Assembly: GCA_035654655.1 (NCBI GenBank)
Contig: DASRWI010000033.1
Span: 1 to 64,000, forward strand
DNA: 64,000 nt
From: DASRWI01 sp035654655
GTDB taxonomy: Bacteria > Bacteroidota > Ignavibacteria > Ignavibacteriales > Ignavibacteriaceae
Direction of reading: 5' to 3'
The notes beneath the pieces are model-generated. The model ran no database searches. It was not told the origin of the DNA and saw only the letters and a program-made list of their open reading frames with translations. A program made the translations under genes and the position numbers. How positions within the stretch are numbered: the stretch's first letter is position 1; every line of letters starts with the position of its first letter. Shown here in pieces: positions 38,173 through 47,878 of this stretch.

Positions 38173-39078
38173 ATGACTAACAGAATTACTCAGTTGTTCA
38201 ACATAGAACATCCCATTATTCAAGCTGGAATGGTATGGGTTTCAGGGTGGAAACTCGCATCTGCAGTTTCTAATTGCGGAGGTCTTGGACTTATAGGTTC
38301 TGGTTCAATGAAACCGGAACTCTTGAGAGACCATATCAAAGACTGCAAAAAAGCTACCAACAAACCATTTGGAGTTAACATTCCCCTGCTCAGGGAGGAT
38401 GCTTCCAATCTTGTAAATGTAACTATTGAAGAAGGAGTGAGAATAGTTTTTACTTCCGCAGGTAATCCTGCAAAGTTTATTGATATCTTGAAAAGAAATG
38501 ACATTACTGTTGTTCACGTTGTACCATCTGTAAAGTTTGGACTTAAAGCTCAAAGTGCAGGATGCGATGCCGTTGTAGGTGAAGGAGTTGAAGCAGGTGG
38601 TCACGATGGAGCTGACCAGATTTCTGTTCTCTCTCTTGTTCCTCAATTAGTAGATGAATTAAAAATTCCTATTATGGCTGCCGGAGGAATTGTTGATAGA
38701 AGAACTTACCATGCCGCTCTCGCTTTAGGAGCAGAAGGAGTTCAAATCGGTACTCGATTCGCTGCAACCGTTGAATCATCAGCTCACCCAATCTATAAAC
38801 AAAAAATTATTGAAGCTAAGGACAATGATACAGTTTTGGTTTTCAAGAGCATCGGTTTAGTAAGGATGCTAAAAAATAAATATGCATTAAGAGTAATTGA
38901 AGCCGAAGAGCAATGCAAATCTAAAGAAGAACTAATTGAGCTCCTTGGAAAGAAAAGAGAACGCCGTGGAATTTTTGAAGGCAACGAAGAAGAAGGAATG
39001 ATGGAAATGGGACAAGGCGCCGGACTGATAAAAGAAATCCTTTCAGTTAAAGAAGTGTTTGAAGAGTTAGTTAGATAA
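38173..39078 (+). CDS. Nitronate monooxygenase-like flavoprotein (NPD family)
   Basis: A 301-residue TIM-barrel flavoprotein. It has TQLFNIEHPIIQAGM at the N-terminus, GGLGLIGSGSM, GVEAGGHDG (FMN-phosphate region), PIMAAGGIVDRRT and GAEGVQIGTRFAATVES. Members oxidise alkyl nitronates or act as enoyl reductases such as FabK; the HDG motif and general layout are shared by both, so I leave the substrate open. I start at the ATG at 38173; a TTG at 38152 would add seven residues. It stands alone, divergent from the nucleotidyltransferase gene. Confidence 0.85.
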   Translation: MTNRITQLFNIEHPIIQAGMVWVSGWKLASAVSNCGGLGLIGSGSMKPELLRDHIKDCKKATNKPFGVNIPLLREDASNLVNVTIEEGVRIVFTSAGNPAKFIDILKRNDITVVHVVPSVKFGLKAQSAGCDAVVGEGVEAGGHDGADQISVLSLVPQLVDELKIPIMAAGGIVDRRTYHAALALGAEGVQIGTRFAATVESSAHPIYKQKIIEAKDNDTVLVFKSIGLVRMLKNKYALRVIEAEEQCKSKEELIELLGKKRERRGIFEGNEEEGMMEMGQGAGLIKEILSVKEVFEELVR

Positions 39079-39320
39079 AATTCAATTGTGAAATATACCC
39101 TTTCTTTATTTTAAAGTATACGATAGGTTTGTAGAAGAAGAACAATACTTCTGTTTATAAGTTGTTCAAAGGTCCTGTAATTACCTTAAGATTTAATGTA
39201 TTACCTCGAAGATACCTTTCTAAGTGCTGCATACTTGTTCTAATTCTGATTTCATAATAGCTATGAACTTTATTGCTTTATTAAAAAGCATTTAATAAAA
39301 ATAAATCTAAAGGTAATAAG

Positions 39321-41655
39321 ATGGAAAAGATATACTTCGTTCTTTTTGCTTTTTTGTTTTCTGTTTCTTCATTGGCAGGTAGTGGAGAAGATTATCAAAA
39401 ATATTATTATGTAACACCTACCGCATCAGGCAGTAACAATGGTTTAAATTGGACTAATGCATGGGGTCCTTATAGTATTGATTGGGATACTTTAAATGCT
39501 GCAATAGATACTTGGGGTGATGTTTATTTATGCTTCAGTGGAAGTACAAATTATCAAATTTATTATTTAGATACATCTATTTCTATAACGAAGTCTGGAA
39601 AGTCATCAGGGAAAATAATAATTACTTCAGGTCAACATTCAGAGTACCCAACCGGTCATAGTGGCTTTGTATTTTTAACAGGAAAAAACTCGAATGGAAA
39701 CTACAATTCAGGAGTAAATACTATTTTTGACCTTAAAGGAAATGATTACATAAAAATATACGATCTAACTCTAATTGATATAATCATCCCGACTAATGCA
39801 GGTGCTAGATGGTTAATAGATGCAAATAGTTCAGATAATTGTATATTTGATTCCCTTACTTTAAGAAATACATTTCAATGGTACCACGCTGACCCTGAAC
39901 CTGATAGCTCTGATGATTCAAAAGCACCTACTGAACGTAATGTAGATGGGATTAGGTTGGGAAGTTATTCTATAGTAAGCAATTGCAATTTCAGTTATTT
40001 AGATTGTGGGGTATATGGAGATTCAGTTTCGAACAATACAATTACTAATTGCTTTTTTAGCGAAAACTTAATGGATGTAAGGCGTAGATATTTGGAAGAT
40101 ATAAAAAAATATTATTTCCTTTATCAAGATTCAGGCCAATTCTATCATTCTTCTTTCCATTATGGAGAAGGGAAAGATATTTATTTTAGAAGTGCAAAAG
40201 ATTGTACTGTATGTAATTGTTCTCTTACAGTAAAAGGAAGCTCTGGAATAACTATTGATTGCTCTTCTAATATGACAATTACTAATAATTGCATAAATAC
40301 GGTTGCTAATTTTGGTACGCCCATAGCTGATTACAACTTAAGACAAGTCGATTGCATTAAGGTAGGTGAATTAGGACAAGATGGGACTTTCTCATCTAAT
40401 GAGTTATTGACTATAAAAGAAAACACTTTAATAAACACCAGTAGCTGGACTTTCAGTCATGATGATTGCATTCAATTCTATACCGATATAGACAATCTTT
40501 ATGAGGGGGGTTCGTCATCTAAAAGATATTATTATAATACAAATAATTCTAATGTTTACCAAATAGCAGAAATCTATAGAAATTTTATTGTTCAAACATC
40601 ATCTTCAGATACTTCGAATACAGGAATAATTATAGGAGGTGCCGAAAAATATAATCCTAATATCAGGTTTTAATGTTAATTATCAACAAGGGAAAAAGAC
40701 AAAATGGTATATATGGAGTAATATCTTCAGGCATAAAAATGGAGAAGGTTTATTAAACGTTAACAGGCTTGATCCAGAAGAGATAAAAGTTTTTAATAAT
40801 ACTCTGTATTCAGAAACCGCATCCGATCCAAGTTTTATACTTTACAATTTATGGAATGCTGATGGAACCAAAATGACAGAAACTTCAATATGTACCTTAA
40901 AAAATTTTTTATTAAAGAATAATATCTTTAGCTCACAAACAGATGGTCAGCCTCTTCTTAAATTTGGCCACAAAGATTCAGTGAAGCAAGATTATGGCAG
41001 AATATATTTTGATACTCAATCGGTAAGTATAAATAATAATTGCTACTATAACAATAATGTTGATTCTGACATAGTAGTAAAATATATTGGTACAAATGGA
41101 GGGACTTTATTTAATATGGATGAATGGATACAACATGGTTATGATGGTCTCGGTATAAATGAAGACCCTTTATTCGTAAATTCTCCTCCTTTAAATCCAG
41201 ATGATTTTATATTGGATGATTATGTGACGTCACCTTGCATAAATAATGGCAATTTGTATTCATCGCCTATTGTATATGAACCTTATAACCTTGCTTTTTT
41301 AGAAACCCGCCTTACAACACTTGATGACAATGTTTGGGATATGGGTGCTTATGAGCAGAATTATATACCTCAAATCCCTCCTCAAAATAGAATAGTAACT
41401 GCAACTATGGATGCTTATCCAAGTCCTTTTAATCCAAGTACAACAATTAGTTATTATATACCAAAGGATGGAAAAGTATCGTTAAAGGTTTATGATGTTT
41501 TAGGGAAAGAATTATCAACCCTTGTTGATGAATATAAAACCTCAGGAAATTATTCAATTAAATTTAATGGAGAGAACCTCTCAAGCGGTATATACTTTTA
41601 TGTTCTAATAAATAACAACTTAACTAATATTAAGAAGATGATATTGTTAAAATAA
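39321..41655 (+). pseudogene. Secreted right-handed beta-helix T9SS protein, split by a one-base frameshift
   Basis: The first frame (39321-40673) begins with a signal peptide (MEKIYFVLFAFLFSVSSLAG, preceded by AAGG) and encodes parallel beta-helix repeats rich in N, S and I. It stops at TAA 40671-40673. The second frame continues the same helix (FNVNYQQGKKTKWYIWSNIFRHKNG) and ends in a sorting domain (PSPFNPSTTISYYIP to KKMILLK) at 41655. Deleting one T of the TTTT run at 40668-40671 fuses them as NPNIRFNVNYQQ, giving a protein of about 777 residues. No other damage is visible, so a recent mutation, a sequencing error or slippage at the short run are all possible. Such helices often bind or cleave polysaccharides; no catalytic motif is evident. 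Confidence 0.75.
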
Positions 41656-41695
41656 TTATGCATAGCACAATAATTAATTAATTATAGAGGAATTT

Positions 41696-43018
41696 ATGAA
41701 AAATTTTTTAATACTATTTATTTTTATCTCATCTTTGGTATATTCACAAGTAGGTTGGCAAATGTTAAATGAGAGTATATTTTTTTTAGATAAAAATACA
41801 GGATGGATAGGAACGTATGTAAATAATATTGGTGCCACTACAATTAAAACAACCAATGCAGGTGAAACTTGGGAAATACAAAAAATAGATAGTTTTTATT
41901 ATTACTTAGCTTGGTTTTATAGTGATTCAGTTGGATTAGCATTCCCTGGTACCCCTAAACCATATAAAACAACTGATCAAGGTAAAACTTGGAAAAAAAA
42001 TCCTTTTGGAGAAAATAATTTAAGTAGTATCTATTTTTTCAAGGATGGATTTACAGGTTATGCAGTACAAACCATTTTAGATAGTTCTACAAATACACTT
42101 AAGAAATATTTTAGTAAAACAATTGATGGAGGCATTAATTGGGATACAGTTTCTTTTTTAGGAAACTCAAATGGACTTAAACATTACATTAAATGGGTAC
42201 TTAACTCAGAGGAAATTATTCGGCAAGATTTTTCTTATGGAAGACCTTTTTATGAATCACTTTATAAATCATCAGATGGAGGTAAGACATGGAATTATAT
42301 TATTGGTTTTAGTCTTGGGGATGAAGGTTGGGGAGGTGTAAGCGGATTCTGTTTTGCAGATCAAAAAGTTGGGTATTTTGCATTTAAAGGGGAATATAAA
42401 ACAACTGATGGAGGTTCTACCTGGTTAAGAGATTCTAATTATATTGGATCGGGAACCCTTTTTGTTGATTCAATAGTAGGCTTTAAAACTGGTTCACATA
42501 AATTATACAGAACTACTGATAAGGGAGTAAGTTGGGATGTAGTATTTTATGTAGGAGATTCCTCTTATTTTTCATTCTTTACTTTTATAGATAGTTTAAA
42601 TGGATTTGCTAAAAAGTATTCTAATAAAAGTGACGAACAAAGGATTACTTTCTGCAAAACAACAGATGGCGGTTTTACCTGGAATTGTTCACCAATTGTT
42701 TTTGATACATCTGCCGTTATTACCAGTATACAAGAACAACCACAAGTAGTTGTTTCTAAATATGAATTATCCCAAAACTATCCAAATCCTTTTAATCCAA
42801 GTACTAACATAAAGTTCTCACTTCCTGAAGGTGGAATTACTACTATAAAGGTATATGATATACTTGGAGAAGAGAAAGCAACTTTATTAAATGAGTATAA
42901 ACCTGCTGGTTCTTATATAGCAACATTCGATGGGAAAAATCTCCCATCTGGTGTTTACATTTATACAATAACAAGCGGCAGCTTTAAGCAAAGCAGAAAG
43001 ATGTTATTAATGAAGTAG
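41696..43018 (+). CDS. Secreted BNR/YCF48-like T9SS protein
   Basis: A 440-residue protein with a signal peptide (MKNFLILFIFISSLVYSQ) preceded by GAGG at 41688. Propeller-type repeats contain TTNAGETW, TTDQGKTW, TIDGGINW, SSDGGKTW, TTDGGSTW and TTDGGFTW across residues 45-330. The sorting domain is NYPNPFNPSTNIKFSLP to RKMLLMK. It is about half the length of the three array members at 9.5-17 kb and lacks their EYTxWKWL start, so it is a more distant relative. It follows the beta-helix gene by 40 bases and could be co-transcribed with it. Confidence 0.85.
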   Translation: MKNFLILFIFISSLVYSQVGWQMLNESIFFLDKNTGWIGTYVNNIGATTIKTTNAGETWEIQKIDSFYYYLAWFYSDSVGLAFPGTPKPYKTTDQGKTWKKNPFGENNLSSIYFFKDGFTGYAVQTILDSSTNTLKKYFSKTIDGGINWDTVSFLGNSNGLKHYIKWVLNSEEIIRQDFSYGRPFYESLYKSSDGGKTWNYIIGFSLGDEGWGGVSGFCFADQKVGYFAFKGEYKTTDGGSTWLRDSNYIGSGTLFVDSIVGFKTGSHKLYRTTDKGVSWDVVFYVGDSSYFSFFTFIDSLNGFAKKYSNKSDEQRITFCKTTDGGFTWNCSPIVFDTSAVITSIQEQPQVVVSKYELSQNYPNPFNPSTNIKFSLPEGGITTIKVYDILGEEKATLLNEYKPAGSYIATFDGKNLPSGVYIYTITSGSFKQSRKMLLMK

Positions 43019-43029
43019 TCTTTAATTCA

Positions 43030-43061
43030 AAAGATGACATCTTTGGTAAGATGTCATCTTT
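43030..43061. terminator. Bidirectional terminator hairpin between convergent genes
   Basis: A perfect fourteen-pair stem AAAGATGACATCTT-TGGT-AAGATGTCATCTTT, 11 bases after the BNR gene stop (plus) and 20 bases after the metallophosphatase stop (minus). It is placed to end transcription from both sides. The plus-strand side runs into TAAAAATTTA rather than a pure T tract. Confidence 0.8.
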
Positions 43062-43081
43062 AAAAATTTATAATATTATTT

Positions 43082-44923
43082 TTACTTTATCAGCATCATT
43101 TTCATTGTCTTAACATTATCACCAGTAATCAATCGAACCATATAAATACCACTTGTATAATTAGAACCATCCCAGATAATTTCTTGTCTGCCAGAAGAGG
43201 TATAACCTGAAACAAGAGTTTCTATTTTTTCACCTATTGAATTATATACTTCTAAATTAATCATTCCACTTTCAGGGAGATTAAAAACTATTTTAGTAGA
43301 TGGATTAAAGGGATTGGGATAGTTCTGTAATAATTCTAATTTTTCAGGAATATTATTGCTTGATTCTTTAGGCAATCCTGTAACACACTCTACATTATTA
43401 GAACTTACAGGAGAAATTGGTGCACCTTGTGCTACTACATAACCAAGTAAGGATTGAAATTCAGTTGGATGGTTGTAGCTAAGATTTGTTCCTTCTATTC
43501 CAAGTAATTGATGGAACATTCCATATAAGAATTCATTCATAACTACTGTATAGGTTTGGGTTGGAACTACATTAGCATCATAAAGTTCAGCTACTCCCTC
43601 ATTTATTCTATATTTATATTGAATTCCATTAACTTGTGGTAAGAATTCATCAAGGTCATCAGTTATTTGAGATAGTGCAAAGCCTAATCCTGTCATAATA
43701 TCTGCACCTGTTAAATTAACTGTGACTAATTTATATCCAAGACCATCTGTTTCATTTGCTCCATAACCAATCGCTCTGAAAAGGTCAGCAGCTGTTAAGT
43801 TTCCGGCATATAAAGGCTGAGAAATAAAACCGGAAACAGTAATGCCAATTTGAGCTCCTGTCGAAGCTACTGCAGCACTTATAATTAAATTTCCTAATGG
43901 AGTATCATGATATCCCAAGGAAAATAAATCTCCTTCATATTCAGGAAAATCTGCAGTGGCATAACCAATTACATCTGTAAATAAATTTATTCCATAAGCA
44001 GGAAAATACATTTCATTTATTTGACTAATTAAATTATCAACTACTGCTTTTACTTCAGGAATTTCCGAAATTGAGTTATCTATATTAATAACATTGTATT
44101 GAACCCCTGTTACTTTTTTATTTTCAATAGTAGCTACTAACTTTCCCATCTGAGTATAAAAACCATATACCTGAACAATATATGTTACTCCCCCTTCAGG
44201 ATTAGGAACTTCAATTGGCTGTTCAAATGAAAAATGGTCATGACCTCCTACTATAATATCAATACCGGGTACGTATGCAGCTAATGCCTGGTCAATATCT
44301 ACTCCTAAGTGAGAAAGGCAAATTACAACATCACATCCGCTAAGTTTCTTTACAACTTTGGTTGCAATGCCAATTATATCTTCACTTAAGAATGCAGGCT
44401 GAGGAAAAGAAATTAAGTTGGTAGCAGGAGTGGTTAATCCAAATACTCCGATTTTCAAATTACCTTTATGAATTATTGCAAAGTCTTTTATGTACTTACT
44501 TAAATTAGCAACATCAGGATTCTGCAAATTCAAGTTGGCAGATAAAAGAGGAAATTTATTTGTCTTTAATGCAGCTTCAAGGGAGGCACGTAAGTTTGAA
44601 GTATAGAAATCAAATTCGTGGTTTCCTATAGTCATTGCATCAAAACCAAGCTGGTTCATTAAAGTAAACTCAGGTACTCCTCCAAAAACGTTACAAAAGA
44701 TATCACCGATAAAGGCATCACCGGCGTGTAAAACTAAGGCATTTGGGTCTTCCATTTTCGTCATACCTATAACAGTTGCAATTCTTGCAATGCCGCCTTT
44801 GGTATTTTCGTCAATTCCTGCAATGTTGGAATGAGAATCATTTACGTGAAGGATTGTTAACTGCTCTTGAGCGAACGTTAAGGAATAAAACAAACAAATT
44901 AAAGTAATAAACAAAGTTTTCAT
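43082..44923 (-). CDS. Secreted 5'-nucleotidase/UshA-type metallophosphatase with T9SS sorting domain
   Basis: A 613-residue protein with a signal peptide (MKTLFITLICLFYSLTFA). The calcineurin-like phosphoesterase domain has the metal ligands in ILHVNDSHSN (about 24-33), HAGDAFIGD, TIGNHEFD, CLSHLG and VGGHDHFSF (about 240). The C-terminal 5'-nucleotidase domain (about 305-510, with GYHDTPLGNLIISA and an NL-T-GAD substrate region) follows. The end is a sorting domain (NYPNPFNPSTKIVFNLP to MKMMLIK). It probably hydrolyses extracellular nucleotides for phosphate and nucleoside uptake. AAAGGAG lies seven bases before the ATG. It is divergent from the GHL10-type gene. Confidence 0.9.
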   Translation of the reverse strand: MKTLFITLICLFYSLTFAQEQLTILHVNDSHSNIAGIDENTKGGIARIATVIGMTKMEDPNALVLHAGDAFIGDIFCNVFGGVPEFTLMNQLGFDAMTIGNHEFDFYTSNLRASLEAALKTNKFPLLSANLNLQNPDVANLSKYIKDFAIIHKGNLKIGVFGLTTPATNLISFPQPAFLSEDIIGIATKVVKKLSGCDVVICLSHLGVDIDQALAAYVPGIDIIVGGHDHFSFEQPIEVPNPEGGVTYIVQVYGFYTQMGKLVATIENKKVTGVQYNVINIDNSISEIPEVKAVVDNLISQINEMYFPAYGINLFTDVIGYATADFPEYEGDLFSLGYHDTPLGNLIISAAVASTGAQIGITVSGFISQPLYAGNLTAADLFRAIGYGANETDGLGYKLVTVNLTGADIMTGLGFALSQITDDLDEFLPQVNGIQYKYRINEGVAELYDANVVPTQTYTVVMNEFLYGMFHQLLGIEGTNLSYNHPTEFQSLLGYVVAQGAPISPVSSNNVECVTGLPKESSNNIPEKLELLQNYPNPFNPSTKIVFNLPESGMINLEVYNSIGEKIETLVSGYTSSGRQEIIWDGSNYTSGIYMVRLITGDNVKTMKMMLIK

Positions 44924-45056
44924 TGTACGGCTCCTTTTTTTATTGGAAAACTAAAGAAAGAAAACCGCGGAATTGTCATAAAATTGTCAAAAATATGTAA
45001 ATCTAACAGAAGGTTTTTTTATATTACTACTTAATCTTCATAAATTATTATAAAAA

Positions 45057-46340
45057 ATGAAAAATATCTTCTTACTTTTTATTCTTTTATTTTCTACATC
45101 TTTTGCTCAACCACAGAAAAAATTATTATGGTTTGATGCTACTGCTAATTGGGAAAGATTAAGTTATATCGATTCAATTAAGTATTATCTTGATAAAACT
45201 AAAGAAATAGGTTTTACCGATGTTGTTTTGGATGTTCGTCCAATTACTGGAGAAGTTCTATACTCAAGCAGAATTGCCCCTCAAATAAGGATATGGAATG
45301 GAATAAAAAGAGATGATTTTGATTTTGTTGGCGAGTTTGTAAAAATTGCTCATTCTCGGGGATTAAAAGTCCACGCTTCCCTTAACATTTTTGTAGCAGG
45401 ACATAATTTTCATAACCGTGGATTGGTTTATATAAAAAAGTATAAAGATTGGAAATCAATTAATTATACTGATTCAGGTATGGTACCAATTACTGAAATG
45501 AAGCATAAGTATTCTGCTATGCTAAATCCAGCCTTGCAGGATGTTCAGGATTATCAAATAAATTTATTAAAAGAATTTATCATTAAGTATCCTTCTCTTG
45601 ATGGAATTATTCTGGACCGTGTTCGTTATGATGGAATTGAATCTGATTTTAGCATGGAATCAAAAAGGTTGTTTGAAAAATATCTTGGCAAAAAAATAAA
45701 AAACTTTCCAAAAGATATTTATGAATGGAATAAAGACTCTTTAGGAAATAAGATAAGAATTGATGGAATTTATTTTAATAAGTGGATTGAATGGAGAGCA
45801 TCTGTAATTTGTAATTTTATGAAACTTGCAAAAAACGAAATAAAAAAATTAAATGATAGCATTTCATTCGGTGATTATACCGGAGCCTGGTATCCAACGT
45901 ACTATGAAGTAGGAGTAAATTGGGCAAGCAAAGATTATGACCCATCAAAAGAATATTCCTGGGCAACTCCTAATTATAAAAAATATGGATATGCTGAACT
46001 ATTAGATTTATTCACAACCGGAAATTATTTCTATGAAGTAACTAAAGAAGAAGTTGATAAAATAAATCTTGATAACCTTAAACGAACTGAAGCAGCAATG
46101 ACACAGGGAAAGGAATATTGGTACTCCGTTGAAGGTTCTGCTGAACTTGTAAGAAAACTCATTCCTAAAAATATGCCCTTTTATGCAGGGTTATATGTAG
46201 ACCAATATAAAGGCGATGTTGAGCAATTTAAAAAAGCAGTAAAGATGTGTCTGCAAAAATCTAATGGCTTAATGATATTCGATATTGTTAATATTATAAA
46301 TAATAATTGGTGGGATGTTTTAAAGGAAGCTGCGAATTAA
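45057..46340 (+). CDS. Secreted GHL10-type (family-10-like) glycoside hydrolase
   Basis: A 427-residue protein with a signal peptide (MKNIFLLFILLFSTSFAQ). The TIM-barrel core begins KLLWFDATANWERLSY. It has the conserved blocks GFTDVVLDVRPITGEVLYSS, FDFVGEFVKIAHSRGLKVHA and YPSLDGIILDRVRYDGIESDF, seen in the GHL10/YngK-like group of putative glycosidases, where DxxRY is the usual C-terminal side of the active site. Substrate is unknown for most of this group; peptidoglycan or glucan have been suggested for relatives. It has no T9SS sorting domain, unlike its neighbours, so it should stay periplasmic. It is followed by a repeat cluster. Confidence 0.78.
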   Translation: MKNIFLLFILLFSTSFAQPQKKLLWFDATANWERLSYIDSIKYYLDKTKEIGFTDVVLDVRPITGEVLYSSRIAPQIRIWNGIKRDDFDFVGEFVKIAHSRGLKVHASLNIFVAGHNFHNRGLVYIKKYKDWKSINYTDSGMVPITEMKHKYSAMLNPALQDVQDYQINLLKEFIIKYPSLDGIILDRVRYDGIESDFSMESKRLFEKYLGKKIKNFPKDIYEWNKDSLGNKIRIDGIYFNKWIEWRASVICNFMKLAKNEIKKLNDSISFGDYTGAWYPTYYEVGVNWASKDYDPSKEYSWATPNYKKYGYAELLDLFTTGNYFYEVTKEEVDKINLDNLKRTEAAMTQGKEYWYSVEGSAELVRKLIPKNMPFYAGLYVDQYKGDVEQFKKAVKMCLQKSNGLMIFDIVNIINNNWWDVLKEAAN

Positions 46341-46407
46341 TATTGCGTCTCAGTCAAATTGAAAAAAACTGATCATTTTTTTGGAAATAAAAAATAGGTC
46401 TTAATTG

Positions 46408-46494
46408 TCATTGCGAGGTACGAAGCAATCTCAACCTTTTTATTTTCTCATTTCTATTGAAAATTCTAGGATGTATTTGGGTTGAGATTGCTTC
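46408..46494. repeat. Dispersed inverted repeat (gaagcaatctcaacc / ggttgagattgcttc)
   Basis: A 15-base perfect inverted repeat, 46422-46436 against 46480-46494, separated by 43 A+T-rich bases. Its left flank GTCATTGCGAGGTAC matches the left frame of the repeat at 19951-19992. The RNA would fold into a long hairpin with a large loop. Confidence 0.78.
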
Positions 46495-46557
46495 TTCGCT
46501 CTCCCAAAGGGACCCCTATGGGGGCTGACTCACTTATCGCAGACAGTTCGTTTATCA

Positions 46558-46573
46558 CACGACTTTAGTCGTG
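46558..46573. repeat. Palindrome related to the tpiA-recX hairpins
   Basis: CACGACTTTAGTCGTG, followed by GG, is a third member of the CCCACGACT...AGTCGTGGG family found twice at 19156-19218. It lies 14 bases after the ispH stop and could help end that transcript. Confidence 0.75.
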
Positions 46574-46586
46574 GGACTCTCTGGTT

Positions 46587-47804
46587 TTATAACCTCTGTA
46601 ACACTCTTTCTACTTCATTCTCTTTATTGAAGAATGATAAAATCTTCAATATCACTTCATCAACTATTTTGTCTGGACAAGAAGCACCGCTTGTTAGTGC
46701 AATTGAAACAATATCTTTTTCAGGAATAAAATGACTGCTTAGTATTTCTTCCCTTTTATGCATATCAAAATGGTAAACAATATCTTTTGCAACAATTTTT
46801 TCAGCATTAGAAATGTAAAAGGTTTTAAATTTTCTTTCCAGAAGTTCAGCCAAATGACTTGTATTAGAACTATTATATCCCCCAATAACAATAGCTAAAT
46901 CAACAGGGACTTCTAATAATCCATACACAGCATCCTGATTATCATTAGTAGCATAACAGAGTGTATCTCTTGTGTCAGCAAAGTGAAGTTTCAAATCATC
47001 AGCACCATATTTTTGAATCATAATATTTTTTAAGTGCTCAGATATTTCTTCAGTTTCAGTTGCAAGCATTGTTGTTTGATTAACTACTCCAATTCTTTCA
47101 AGGTCCTTATCAGCGTCAAATCCTGGTGAATATTTTCCTTCAAAATATTTTAGAAATTCTTCATTAGATATTTCACTTAAAATCTTCTTGCCAATAATTT
47201 CTGCTTCTTTTATATCCTTAACAATTATTGATTTTCCTAATTCTTTTGAATGTGAAAATGTTGCTTTTGTTTCTTCGTGATAATGCTTTCCATGGATGAT
47301 AATTGTATAATCCTGATTGCCAAGTTGAGTAGAACGATTCCATACTTTTTCTACAAAAGGACAAGTTGTATTATATACATAAGGGTTTATCCCCTTTGTT
47401 TTTAGTTCATTCTCTATTTCCAAAGTTGTACCGAAGGCAGGAATAATTACAACATCTTCTGGGGTTAGATTATCCCAGTTATAATTCTTATTCCCTTTTG
47501 TATCCATCAAGAACTGAACACCTTTTTCCACTAAATCATTATTCACACCTGGATTATGAATCATTTCACTTAAAAGAAAAATTCTTTTACCTTTATTTTC
47601 CTCAATTGTTTTATAAGCAATCTCAATTGCATTCTCAACTCCATAGCAAAATCCAAAGTGTCGAGCCAAATAAATTTTAATTGAACCAAAATCAAGAAGT
47701 GTAGGGATAAAATCCTTCTTCCTCGGATCGCCTGTTTTTCTTTTTTCTTTAATCCTGGTTATAATACTGCTTCTGTAAAAATCAGGAATATCAAATTTTT
47801 TCAT
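46587..47804 (-). CDS. ispH: 4-hydroxy-3-methylbut-2-enyl diphosphate reductase
   Basis: Last step of the MEP isoprenoid pathway, giving IPP and DMAPP; it carries an iron-sulfur cluster. The three cluster cysteines are visible as Cys53 (FGFCYGVENAI), Cys148 (NTTCPFVEKVW) and Cys283 (DTLCYATNDNQ), each aligned with Cys12, Cys96 and Cys197 of the E. coli enzyme. Length is 405 residues, the long form known from plants, cyanobacteria and Bacteroidota, with an N-terminal extension of about 40 residues and inserts before residue 240. It stands alone, divergent from the GH13 gene. Confidence 0.95.
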   Translation of the reverse strand: MKKFDIPDFYRSSIITRIKEKRKTGDPRKKDFIPTLLDFGSIKIYLARHFGFCYGVENAIEIAYKTIEENKGKRIFLLSEMIHNPGVNNDLVEKGVQFLMDTKGNKNYNWDNLTPEDVVIIPAFGTTLEIENELKTKGINPYVYNTTCPFVEKVWNRSTQLGNQDYTIIIHGKHYHEETKATFSHSKELGKSIIVKDIKEAEIIGKKILSEISNEEFLKYFEGKYSPGFDADKDLERIGVVNQTTMLATETEEISEHLKNIMIQKYGADDLKLHFADTRDTLCYATNDNQDAVYGLLEVPVDLAIVIGGYNSSNTSHLAELLERKFKTFYISNAEKIVAKDIVYHFDMHKREEILSSHFIPEKDIVSIALTSGASCPDKIVDEVILKILSFFNKENEVERVLQRL

Positions 47805-47878
47805 CTATCTTTAGTTCTTTGGGATGAATTTTAAGTTCATTACATTTTAAAAGTAAATTAAAACAATTAATGATAATT

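Noticed and set aside
46500..46560. cccctatgggg element as a possible tRNA or small RNA gene
   Set aside because: No cloverleaf or conserved tRNA boxes; it fits better as part of the dispersed-repeat cluster.
46587..47804. IspH of 405 residues looked fused or over-extended
   Set aside because: The long form with an N-terminal extension is a known class, and all three cluster cysteines are in place.
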